Source: Myxococcales bacterium (GTDB lineage: Bacteria; Myxococcota_A; Polyangia; Polyangiales; Polyangiaceae). Taken from it: 42,093 nt of DNA. Below are positions 16,995 through 24,083 of the stretch, in pieces. The stretch covers positions 1-42,093 of the forward strand of contig JANXMC010000072.1 of NCBI GenBank assembly GCA_025354825.1. Direction: 5' to 3'. The notes beneath the pieces are model-generated. The model was not told where the DNA came from. It saw only the letters and a list, made by a program, of their open reading frames with translations, and ran no database searches. The position numbers and the translations under genes are program-made. How positions within the stretch are numbered: position 1 is the stretch's first letter; each line of letters opens with the position of its first letter.

Positions 16995-18497
16995 ATGCAC
17001 GGAGCCAGCATGACCAACGAGCGAGAAGCCGACGAGTTCGAGAGCCCCCGTTCCGGAACGCAGGCGCGTGAGCCTGCCTTGGTAGCGGACGCCGGCGCCA
17101 TCGAAGACGATCCCGAAGACATCGGGGAGATCTTGGACGGTAAGAGCCGCGTCGACGGACGGTTGAATGGGGCCCTGCCGCAGCGCGTATTCGACGCGCC
17201 CCGGCCGCGCACCGCGGCACCGCGTCCGAGCGGTGACGAGGCGGAAGAGAGCTCGGCTCCTTCCCTCGACCCGCTGCGTTTTTATTTGAACCGCATGGCG
17301 AAGACGCCGCTCCTCACGCGTGAGGGCGAAGTCGAGCTCGCGCGCCGTATCGAGCAAGGCGAGATTGCCGTCCTCCACTCGATCGTCGGGTCCCAGGCGG
17401 CGCTTCGCGAAGTGTTGGAGCTCGGGGCCAAGCTCCGTCAGCACAAGCTCCGCGTCCGCGAGGTCGTGAAGGTCGAAGCCGACGAAGAGGTCGATTTCGA
17501 CGAGCAGACGGAAGAGCGTCGCGTCCTCGGGCTCATGGGCCAGTTGAAGCGGTCGCTCACGGTCGGCAACACGCCGGACATCACCGCCCTCGAGAAGATG
17601 CGCCTCAACAAGTCGGCGGTCGATCACGTCGTTCGTGGTCTTCGCAGCCAGCTTCGCAAGGCCGAGCGCTTCGAGCGCCGCGACGACAAAGCCCCGGCCA
17701 CGAAGCCGACGGCCGACGTGGTTGCTCTTCGCGAGACGGAAGCGTCGATCCGCACGGCCGAGCGCCGCATCGAGATCGCCAAAGCCGACCTCGTGAAGGC
17801 GAACCTTCGCCTCGTCGTCTCGCTCGCCAAGAAGCACACGAACCGTGGCCTTCAGTTCCTCGACCTGATTCAGGAGGGGAACATCGGCCTCATGCGCGCC
17901 GTCGAGAAGTTCGACTACAAGCGCGGCTACAAGTTCAGCACGTACGCCACGTGGTGGATCCGTCAGGGCATCACCCGCGCCATCAGCGACCAGGCGCGGA
18001 CCATTCGAGTGCCGGTGCACATGACGGAAGTCATTCACAAGGTTCGCCGCACGAGCGTTCTCCTCTCGCAGGAGCTCGGTCGCGAGCCGACGCCCGAAGA
18101 GCTCGCGGCGAAGATGGAGATCCCGGTCGAGCGCGTGCGCACGGCCCTCCGGTGCACGCGCGAGCCCGTGAGCCTCGAGACGCCGGTCGGCGATGAAGGC
18201 GACTCGGAGCTTGGTGACTTCGTCGAAGACACGACGTTCCCGTCGCCGGAGACCGCCGTTCACGATGCGCGCGTCGCATCGCAGACGCGCGAGCTTCTCA
18301 AGACGCTCACGCCGAAAGAGGCGAAGGTCCTCCGTATGCGCTTCGGCATCGAAGAGCGCAGCGAGCACACCCTCGAAGAGATCGGCGCAATGTTCTCGGT
18401 CACCCGCGAACGCGTTCGTCAGATCGAAGCCAAGGCGCTCAAGAAGCTCCGCCACCCCGCGCGCGCGCCGCAGTTGAAGCGGGTCGCCGAGGCCTGA
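16995..18497 (+). CDS. RpoD-type sigma-70 family RNA polymerase sigma factor (group 1 or 2)
   Basis: About 500 residues. After a disordered acidic N-terminus without an evident region 1.1, region 1.2 starts at SLDPLRFYLNRMAKTPLL. An insert of about 120 residues (non-essential region) follows. Region 2 is intact (LRLVVSLAKKHTNRGL, FLDLIQEGNIGLMRAVEKFD, YKFSTYATWWIRQ), then region 3 (RTIRVPVHMTE) and region 4 with the helix-turn-helix (TLEEIGAMFSVTRERVRQIE). It directs RNA polymerase to -10/-35 promoters. The track start (16866) is too early. ATG 16995 has AGGAG nine bases upstream; ATG 17010 has GGAG at five and is equally possible. Whether it is the housekeeping sigma or a group 2 paralogue cannot be told here. 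Confidence 0.93.
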   Translation: MHGASMTNEREADEFESPRSGTQAREPALVADAGAIEDDPEDIGEILDGKSRVDGRLNGALPQRVFDAPRPRTAAPRPSGDEAEESSAPSLDPLRFYLNRMAKTPLLTREGEVELARRIEQGEIAVLHSIVGSQAALREVLELGAKLRQHKLRVREVVKVEADEEVDFDEQTEERRVLGLMGQLKRSLTVGNTPDITALEKMRLNKSAVDHVVRGLRSQLRKAERFERRDDKAPATKPTADVVALRETEASIRTAERRIEIAKADLVKANLRLVVSLAKKHTNRGLQFLDLIQEGNIGLMRAVEKFDYKRGYKFSTYATWWIRQGITRAISDQARTIRVPVHMTEVIHKVRRTSVLLSQELGREPTPEELAAKMEIPVERVRTALRCTREPVSLETPVGDEGDSELGDFVEDTTFPSPETAVHDARVASQTRELLKTLTPKEAKVLRMRFGIEERSEHTLEEIGAMFSVTRERVRQIEAKALKKLRHPARAPQLKRVAEA

Positions 18498-18504
18498 TCA
18501 CGTG

Positions 18505-18524
18505 CACCAGGCTGCTGCCTGGTG
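18505..18524 (+). other. Perfect 8-bp hairpin just after the sigma stop codon
   Basis: CACCAGGC-TGCT-GCCTGGTG forms a perfect 8-bp stem with a 4-nt loop, seven bases after the sigma gene stop. No U-run follows, so it is not a terminator by itself. It may protect the 3' end of the transcript or act with the terminator downstream. Confidence 0.6.
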
Positions 18525-18557
18525 AACGCGCTCAAACCGGATCCCTAGGACAAAAGT

Positions 18558-18592
18558 AAAAGAGCGTGGCCCTTCGAGGGTCACGCTCTTTT
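18558..18592 (+). terminator. Rho-independent terminator of the sigma gene
   Basis: A 15-bp stem (AAAAGAGCGTG pairs with CACGCTCTTTT, one G-T pair, then CCC/GGG) with a TTCGA loop ends in TTTT. The A-run on the 5' side and T-run on the 3' side let it work in both directions, so it also separates the minus-strand membrane gene that ends at 18635. Confidence 0.9.
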
Positions 18593-18634
18593 GCGTTTAA
18601 ACGGCTGGGAGAAGGTCTACGACGAAGGCGAGGC

Positions 18635-19240
18635 TCACGCCTCGGCGGGCGCGCGCCCCTTGCGGAGGATTAGCTCCAGCGAGACGACGGCGCCGTAGAC
18701 GGCTGCGCCCGCGAGCATCGGTACGAACGGAACGTGGGGGGCGAGCCACGGCGCGGCGACGGGCACGACGAACGCCTGAAGCAGCGTCCACGCCGCCGGG
18801 AAAAAGACGAGCGACCAGAAGAGCAGCGGCGCGAACCTTCGAAGGTGACGCGTCACTTTGGCGAACACGACCCCAATGACGGCGCCGGCGACGAGCGCCG
18901 CGACAAAGCCTGCCACCTGCGCTTGCAGCCCCAGGAGGGCGCCGTTGGAGACGAGCCTGCCCGCAAACTGGGCCAGGTCGACATGGCCTCCCCGCGCCAG
19001 CAGCACGCGGTCGGCGGTGGCGAGCATTGCCGCACCTGCCGCGGCGCCCGCGAGGAAGCCCGCCGTGGCGGGGCGGAGGCGGTCGTAGTGCTCGGCGAGG
19101 TCGGTTCGGACCTCGGCCGTGACGACCTCGTCGTCGTCGACAGAAGCGACGTCGGACCAGCTCAGGTTCTGGACCGACACCCGGCGTAGCGCGCGCGCCG
19201 ACTTGCGTTCGAGCTCGAGAGTGGAATCGCTGAAGTTCAT
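18635..19240 (-). CDS. Membrane protein of unknown function, 201 residues
   Basis: A soluble N-terminal part of about 65 residues, rich in charged residues, precedes about four hydrophobic segments (near 67-90, 105-125, 135-165 and 172-193) and a short basic tail. The hydrophobic pattern suggests an integral inner-membrane protein. Start ATG 19240 has GGAGG eight bases upstream. The track start (19324) lacks a ribosome site and adds an unlikely N-terminus. No family is recognised. Confidence 0.75.
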   Translation of the reverse strand: MNFSDSTLELERKSARALRRVSVQNLSWSDVASVDDDEVVTAEVRTDLAEHYDRLRPATAGFLAGAAAGAAMLATADRVLLARGGHVDLAQFAGRLVSNGALLGLQAQVAGFVAALVAGAVIGVVFAKVTRHLRRFAPLLFWSLVFFPAAWTLLQAFVVPVAAPWLAPHVPFVPMLAGAAVYGAVVSLELILRKGRAPAEA

Positions 19241-19502
19241 CGGACGTCCTCCGCGCGAGTGACACCGCGCCTCGACGTAAACTCTGACCCCGGCCCGGTG
19301 GGATGGCCAACCATTCCACCACACATTGTAGGCGAGGGGTCGCGAGCGTACGCTTCGGTCGCCAGGTCAAGCAAGGCGGGTGCCGGTTCGGCTGGCGCCC
19401 TTGGCGCACTCGAGGCGAAGGGACAGGCGCCGCGGCTTTGGGTTGCAAACGCGTGCTGCCGCGCCGATGACGCGCTCGCTGCTGAGACTGGGCGCCGCAA
19501 CC

Positions 19503-19521
19503 GCCGGCCGAGCTGGCCGGC
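19503..19521 (-). other. GC-rich hairpin just downstream of the SDR gene
   Basis: GCCGGCC-GAGCT-GGCCGGC is a perfect 7-bp stem four bases beyond the stop of the minus-strand SDR gene. There is no U-run, so it is at best a factor-assisted stop or a 3' stabiliser. The rest of 19241-19502 shows no gene. Confidence 0.45.
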
Positions 19522-19525
19522 CCTC

Positions 19526-20545
19526 TCATGGCGCGGGTGAGCGAAAGCGCCACACCCGGCCACGTGCTCGGGCGGCGGCAACCTCCCTTAGCCCCGCGTC
19601 GAAGCTTCGGGGTGACCAGCCGAGCTCACGGCGGGCCCTTTCGCCCGAGAACGCCCAGTGCTGGCCGTCGGACATGGCCGCCGCGTCCCTAAGGAGGCGA
19701 ACGGCGCCGCCGGCAAAAGGGAGGTCTGCCGGCGCGCCCGCCGCGAGTCGCCCCAGCGCGTCGACCCACGACGACGGCAGGTAGAGCCTGGGCGCGCTGC
19801 GGCCGCTGGCCCTTGCGAACGCGTCGAGCCACCCGCGCAAGGTCACGACATCGGCCGCGAGCGTGTACTCCCCTCCGTCCACGCCCGCGTCGGCGACACG
19901 CACCACGCCGTCGGCGCAGTCGGCGACATGGACGAAGCAAAGCTGCATCCCCGGCCGCACGCCGATGCGCAACGGGCTCTTCATGAGGAACGCGTGGGCG
20001 CGCCCCACCATGCTCGGATCGCCGGGCCCGTAAATCGTCGCCGGCATCGCAATCCGCAGCCGCGCCCCCCGTGCAATGAGCCCACGCGCCACCTCGTGGG
20101 CACCACGCTTCGTGGCTTCGTACGCCGACCTCGGCGCCACGCGCGACCAGTGGTCCTCCCCCACGAGCGCCTCGCCCGTGGCGCCAAGCGCCGCCACGGA
20201 GCTCACGTGCACCGCGGGGATCCCAAGGTCGAACGCCCGCCCAAGTACGTTCGCCGTACCCCCCACGTTCACGCGCTCCATCAGTATCGGATCGCGCGTC
20301 CCGAGCTCGTAAAGCGCCGCCACGTGCACCACGCGCGAGACGCCGACCATCGCCCGCGCAACATCGTCCGCCACCGTGATGTCGCCACGAACGACGTCGA
20401 CCTCGACCCCCGCAAGGCGCGCCGCGCTCACCCCCGGGAGGTCGAGCCCCCGCACGCGCTCGCCGCGTTCCACCAGCAGGCGCGCCACGTGACTCCCTAA
20501 AAATCCAAGCGCGCCCGTCACCAACGTCGTCCGGGTTTCGAACAT
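19526..20545 (-). CDS. NAD(P)-dependent epimerase/reductase, extended SDR family
   Basis: A 339-residue extended SDR. The Rossmann motif TGALGFLGSHVA lies at the N-terminus and the catalytic pair is in SAYEATKRGAHE near residue 140. A downstream segment TIYGPGDPSMVGRAH is typical of the dihydroflavonol reductase/3-beta-HSD-like subgroup that also includes OleD. The substrate is unknown. ATG 20545 (MFETRTTLVTG) fits the family start; ATG 20563 is the track start. The start codon lies inside a 36-bp dyad, which may be an operator. It is separated from the next minus gene by a long inverted repeat. Confidence 0.88.
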   Translation of the reverse strand: MFETRTTLVTGALGFLGSHVARLLVERGERVRGLDLPGVSAARLAGVEVDVVRGDITVADDVARAMVGVSRVVHVAALYELGTRDPILMERVNVGGTANVLGRAFDLGIPAVHVSSVAALGATGEALVGEDHWSRVAPRSAYEATKRGAHEVARGLIARGARLRIAMPATIYGPGDPSMVGRAHAFLMKSPLRIGVRPGMQLCFVHVADCADGVVRVADAGVDGGEYTLAADVVTLRGWLDAFARASGRSAPRLYLPSSWVDALGRLAAGAPADLPFAGGAVRLLRDAAAMSDGQHWAFSGERARRELGWSPRSFDAGLREVAAARARGRVWRFRSPAP

Positions 20546-20570
20546 TCTACAAACATAGAACATTCGAAAC
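20535..20570. promoter_or_regulatory. 36-bp dyad over the SDR gene start, candidate operator
   Basis: Arms of 15 bp (GTTTCGAACATTCTA at 20535-20549 and its near-complement at 20556-20570) match at 13 of 15 positions around a 6-nt loop; the outer GTTTCGAA/TTCGAAAC is perfect. It covers both candidate start codons of the SDR gene. A repressor bound here would block initiation. The regulator is not identified. Confidence 0.6.
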
Positions 20571-20589
20571 GGGAGCAGGCAACAGACTC

Positions 20590-20727
20590 AGAGCCCAGAG
20601 TAAAGAAAGGGGGAAAGGCGAGAGGAAGGGAAAGAGTTATTTGTAGACCGCACGTACGTGAGGCAAGCCCCAAATCCCCCCCTTCCTCTCCCCTTCCCAC
20701 CTTCCCCCCTTTCTTTCTCTGGGCTCT
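20590..20727. repeat. Long purine/pyrimidine inverted repeat between two minus genes
   Basis: The left part 20590-20636 is almost all purine (AGAGCCCAGAG, then AAAGAAAGGGGGAAAGG) and the right part up to 20727 is its near-complement (CTTTCTTTCTCTGGGCTCT). The outer arms of 11 bp are perfect, and the pairing extends with small gaps to about 45 bp each side. The loop holds the palindrome CACGTACGTG (20651-20660). Transcripts from the zinc-ribbon gene would form a very long hairpin here. Confidence 0.75.
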
Positions 20728-20743
20728 CGCTCCTCGTCGCTGT

Positions 20744-20792
20744 TTGCCAATCGTGAAGTGGCCAATTGGCAATCGGCTACTTGCCAATCGTG
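20744..20792. repeat. Cluster of three TTGCCAAT motifs
   Basis: TTGCCAATCGTG occurs at 20744-20755 and again at 20781-20792, and the same octamer in inverted orientation lies between them (ATTGGCAA near 20766-20773) next to the palindrome GCCAATTGGC. The second copy encodes the C-terminus of the zinc-ribbon gene. It may be a partial duplication of the gene end or a small binding-site cluster. Confidence 0.5.
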
Positions 20793-21061
20793 TTGGCGAG
20801 GATTGCGACGAAGATGAAAAGCACGACGAGCGGGGCGATGAGCCACCAGGCGACGGTGAGCCATGCGCGGTGTAGCGAGGCGCCCCCACGGTCGCGGCAG
20901 CGGAGGCAGACTGCCCACACTTTCGCGCTGCCTTCGGTGAGGACGCAGCAGTCGCCGCAGACCGGCGATCGGCAGCGGGCGCAGGGGCCGACGGCGGTGG
21001 CACCGCAGTGACCACATCGTGCGTCTCCGCCGTCGCCGCTGTCTTGCTGATGCAGGCTCAC
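20777..21061 (-). CDS. Zinc-ribbon/B-box-like membrane protein, 94 residues
   Basis: The N-terminal half has a cysteine array: CGHCG, CARCRSPVCGDC and CLRC, which would bind one or two zinc ions in a B-box- or zinc-ribbon-like fold. The C-terminus is one hydrophobic helix (LTVAWWLIAPLVVLFIFVAILAN) that would anchor it in the membrane. Start is GTG 21061, next to a palindromic TATACT element shared with the divergent lipoprotein. The function is unknown; a redox or metal-sensing adaptor is a guess. Confidence 0.75.
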   Translation of the reverse strand: MSLHQQDSGDGGDARCGHCGATAVGPCARCRSPVCGDCCVLTEGSAKVWAVCLRCRDRGGASLHRAWLTVAWWLIAPLVVLFIFVAILANTIGK

Positions 21062-21068
21062 GAGGCGG

Positions 21069-21076
21069 AGTATACT
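21069..21076. promoter_or_regulatory. Palindromic AGTATACT, possible bidirectional -10
   Basis: The 8-bp palindrome lies in the 27 bp between two divergent GTG starts (21061 minus, 21089 plus) and gives TATACT on each strand. As a -10 it would place transcription starts within a few bases of both start codons. No good -35 at 16-18 bp was seen on either side. Confidence 0.4.
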
Positions 21077-21088
21077 TGGCTAGGCACC

Positions 21089-21835
21089 GTGGTCCTTTCG
21101 AGCCTTCGACTCTCGCCTCGTGGTGGCAGCCGCGCTTTCGCGTTGGCGGGCGCAGCCTTCGCGATAGTGGCGTGCAGTGGCGCGACGCCGACGGAGCTTT
21201 TCACGCCGTCGTCGACGACGGCGGGCGTCGCCGATGCGAGCCGCGCCGACGGCTCCGAGACGACGGACAGCGGCGGCGAGCCGGGGGACGGCGGATCGGT
21301 GCCGGTGGTCGACGCGGGGCGCGATGCGACGACGGCCCCCATCGACGCGAGCACCGACGCGTCGCTACGCGATGCTTCCATCGACGCCGCGCCCGTGGTC
21401 GACAGCGCCGTCGACCGCATCGACTGCCCGGGCGCGCCCACGGGGTCGACGTCCCTCGCTTGCACCGTCGGGAAGCAAACGTGCTGCCGACGCGGCGCTG
21501 CCGCTTCGTACACGTACGCGTGCGAGAGCCCGCCGCCCGCCGGGTGCACGTCGTCGGGCATGGGGTCGGCGCCGCTCTCCGTCACCTGCGACGACGCCCG
21601 CGACTGCGCCGCGCTCGGCCGCCCCACCACGGTGTGCTGCGGCGACTACGTCACCGACGCGCAGAACCAACCGTCGGTCGTGTCGGTGAGCTGCGTCTTG
21701 GCCGCTCGATGCCTCAAGACCCAATCGCGGGTCGTGCTTTGCGGCGACGGCGATGGCGCGCAGTGCCCCGCCGCCACGCACTGCGACGTGAGCCAGACGG
21801 CGCTCCCCGGCTTCCGGATCTGCGTCGCGAACTAA
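21089..21835 (+). CDS. Cys-rich secreted lipoprotein, 248 residues
   Basis: From GTG 21089 the N-terminus is a basic signal peptide with lipobox IVACSG, so the protein is likely lipidated and exported. A low-complexity Ser/Thr/Asp/Ala/Gly linker of about 80 residues follows (repeated DAS, DAG), then a Cys-rich domain with about a dozen cysteines (CPGAP, QTCCRRG, VTCDDARDCA, TVCCGDYV, HCDVSQ). Such Asp/Ala linkers are usual in Polyangia lipoproteins. The track start (21008) would precede the signal peptide and overlap the divergent gene. No enzymatic motif is seen. Confidence 0.8.
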   Translation: MVLSSLRLSPRGGSRAFALAGAAFAIVACSGATPTELFTPSSTTAGVADASRADGSETTDSGGEPGDGGSVPVVDAGRDATTAPIDASTDASLRDASIDAAPVVDSAVDRIDCPGAPTGSTSLACTVGKQTCCRRGAAASYTYACESPPPAGCTSSGMGSAPLSVTCDDARDCAALGRPTTVCCGDYVTDAQNQPSVVSVSCVLAARCLKTQSRVVLCGDGDGAQCPAATHCDVSQTALPGFRICVAN

Positions 21836-21952
21836 GTCTCTCGGGCGCGCCGCACGGGCGTTTCCGGGCGGCTTCGCGTTTCCCGTGACCGTAACTCATT
21901 AATGCGTTACGTCCCCCGTCCGGCATCTCGAGCCGGTCGGAAGGGGAGCGCG

Positions 21953-23731
21953 ATGGTCAAGGTCAAGGTTCGGAGCATTGGAGTAGGGCTTGCCGGCGCA
22001 TCGGGCTTGATGGCCCTCGGCCACGGCGGGCTAGGCTGCGCGGCCGACGCAGTCCCCCCCGGCGCCTCGCAGTCGCGCGACGGCGAGACCGGGTCGACGT
22101 GGAGCGCCGTGACGGCGTCCGCGGGGAGCGCGACGCTCGATTTTGGCTACGGGTACGGCTACGGCACCTGGCCCAATTACGAGCTCGCGGTTGGAAGCTC
22201 GACCACCGACGAGTACCTTCGCGCCGGCGAGAGCGTCACCGTTCGCTTCCCCGCATCGCTCCTCTGGTCGCTGCTGTACCCGTCGGCGAGCTACCCGGCA
22301 GACACGGCACGCGCGAAGCGCCTGCGTGTAGCCGTCACCGCCCACGCGTTTCGAAACGGCGCCGAGGTCGCGACCCATGCCGTGGGTGCGGGCGCGTCCG
22401 ATCCGTGGACCGGCGACGAATTTTGGACGCTCACCCTCGAGGCCTCGAGCTTCGTCCTGGACAGCCACGCCGACGCCATCGGCTTTAGCGCCGTCGTCAC
22501 CGATCTCGACGACGCGACGGTCACGGCGACGATCGACGCCGACCACGTGCGCCCGATGCCGGTGCTCGGCTCGGACATTCCGAACAAGACCTGGCTCTTG
22601 GACAGCGACGGCTCTCTCAAACGGCAGCGCGTTCTCGAAGGGGGCGCCCCCGTCCGCAGCGCGGCTCTCGCTGTCGCGTATACCGATTATCGCGCAAACA
22701 CGGTCGCGGACGCGTCGTCGATCAACCGCGAGATCGGCACGTATACGGCCTTCACGCGATTCGGCACGATGGTCGCGCCGATTTACGGGCTCATCGTTCA
22801 CGAAGTGGCCATCGGCATCGACCAGGGGGCGGGGTTTCACGACGAGCAGCCGATGGCGCCGAACAGCGCGTCGCGCCTCGTGCCCCTGGGGCGCACGGCC
22901 TACGAATCCCGCATCGCGGTCGACGCGAAAGCGACGACACTGCGCGCGTACGTTCACGTAAAAACATACGTCGTTGCAGACTACACGCCGTACGGGACGG
23001 TTCTCTCGCGCACCTATGCGCAAGGCGAGCGGCGCCTCGTACGCGAGACGTGGGACCAGCCCGGCGGCGTTGGAAGCAATTACGAAGTATCCACCGAAGA
23101 GCCCAGTGCGAATGCCTCGTTCGAGCGAACGGTCATTTTCGTGAAAGGCGTGACCAACGCAGGGCAGAATCTCTTTTTGCGCGGCGGTGTCGATCAGGTG
23201 GTCGCCACGCGCGATCTCGGGCGCACCTGCGCCGACGCCGCTGGGCGACCAACCTACGACTGCGCGATGCCGCTCGTCATTCTGCAATACCGAAATACGA
23301 CGACGGCGCCGTGGAAGGGGCTCGATCTGTTCTTGGATTGGTATGGCCGCGAAGGTGCGCAAAAGCTCGCGGGGGGCGACGGCGTGCTCGCCGAGGGGAC
23401 GGCTGCGGACTGGACGACGGACACGTGGCCTGCAGCGTGGGGCGACACGAAGACCGTGGCGCGCGACGGCTACGGCGTGACGCCGCTGAATGTGTACGGC
23501 GCACACTACTGGATGGTGGACGCCGCGATCGACTGCACGAAGGCGTTCCGCGCGAGCGACGGCACGCGATGGTTCGAGGTGAAGAGCTTCATCACCGGCG
23601 GCCCGGGGTGGGAGGCCGATGTGGCCCAAACCGGCGCGCCCTATGCGTCGACGAACCATGTCGCAAAGTGCGGCGCCGTAAGCGTTTTCGAGCGCGGCGT
23701 CGCTACCGCGAGGTTCGCCACGCTGCCGTGA
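21953..23731 (+). CDS. Secreted lipoprotein with C-terminal alpha-amylase-associated module
   Basis: 592 residues. ATG 21953 has an AAGGGGAG ribosome site; the track start (21902) lacks one. The signal peptide ends in a lipobox-like LGC. The middle part is beta-rich and unrecognised. The last ~180 residues resemble the module found after the catalytic barrel in some bacterial alpha-amylases: ERTVIFVKGVTNAGQNLFLR, LGRTC, then WKGLDLFLDWYG and DWTTDTWPAAWG. No GH13 barrel or catalytic residues are present, so it probably binds glucan or another ligand at the cell surface and does not hydrolyse it. The module match is from memory of the family, by eye. Confidence 0.75.
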   Translation: MVKVKVRSIGVGLAGASGLMALGHGGLGCAADAVPPGASQSRDGETGSTWSAVTASAGSATLDFGYGYGYGTWPNYELAVGSSTTDEYLRAGESVTVRFPASLLWSLLYPSASYPADTARAKRLRVAVTAHAFRNGAEVATHAVGAGASDPWTGDEFWTLTLEASSFVLDSHADAIGFSAVVTDLDDATVTATIDADHVRPMPVLGSDIPNKTWLLDSDGSLKRQRVLEGGAPVRSAALAVAYTDYRANTVADASSINREIGTYTAFTRFGTMVAPIYGLIVHEVAIGIDQGAGFHDEQPMAPNSASRLVPLGRTAYESRIAVDAKATTLRAYVHVKTYVVADYTPYGTVLSRTYAQGERRLVRETWDQPGGVGSNYEVSTEEPSANASFERTVIFVKGVTNAGQNLFLRGGVDQVVATRDLGRTCADAAGRPTYDCAMPLVILQYRNTTTAPWKGLDLFLDWYGREGAQKLAGGDGVLAEGTAADWTTDTWPAAWGDTKTVARDGYGVTPLNVYGAHYWMVDAAIDCTKAFRASDGTRWFEVKSFITGGPGWEADVAQTGAPYASTNHVAKCGAVSVFERGVATARFATLP

Positions 23732-23774
23732 GGCTGCCGGGAAAGGTTGCGGCGCGCTAAGCTCCGCGACCTCC

Positions 23775-24083
23775 ATGGATGAACCCCTCTTCGTCAAAGG
23801 CGGCACGGTCAAGGGCGAGGTCGCGATTGCGATCCCGCCCGGAACCCTTGCGGCCGAATGCGATCGCGTGATCGCAAAGTCCCTCGCAAACATTCTGACG
23901 GACGCCGCCAACAAGCTCGGCGTCGTGCTCGCGGCCCCTTCCAACAAATACGCGCGCCCGCTTCCGGGGAAAAACGCCGAAGGGAAGACGCGCTACGAGA
24001 TTTCGGGGCGCGTCGAAGGCGGTGCGCTCTTGCCGGCGTTCAACCAGCCTCAAACGAAGAAGCGCGGTCGCAAAGAGCGCTAA
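23775..24083 (+). CDS. Hypothetical protein, 102 residues
   Basis: A small soluble protein, mixed hydrophobic and charged, ending in a lysine/arginine tail (KKRGRKER). No family is recognised. ATG 23775 follows a TAAGCT element at 23758. It is convergent with the CNB gene: its TAA and the CNB TAG overlap at 24080-24083. Confidence 0.6.
   Translation: MDEPLFVKGGTVKGEVAIAIPPGTLAAECDRVIAKSLANILTDAANKLGVVLAAPSNKYARPLPGKNAEGKTRYEISGRVEGGALLPAFNQPQTKKRGRKER

Noticed and set aside
16959-18455. 498-residue minus-strand ORF opposite the sigma gene
   Set aside because: Antisense to conserved sigma regions 2-4; composition is that of a shadow.
22031-23947. 638-residue minus-strand ORF
   Set aside because: Antisense to the lipoprotein with the amylase-type module; no domain, no ribosome site.
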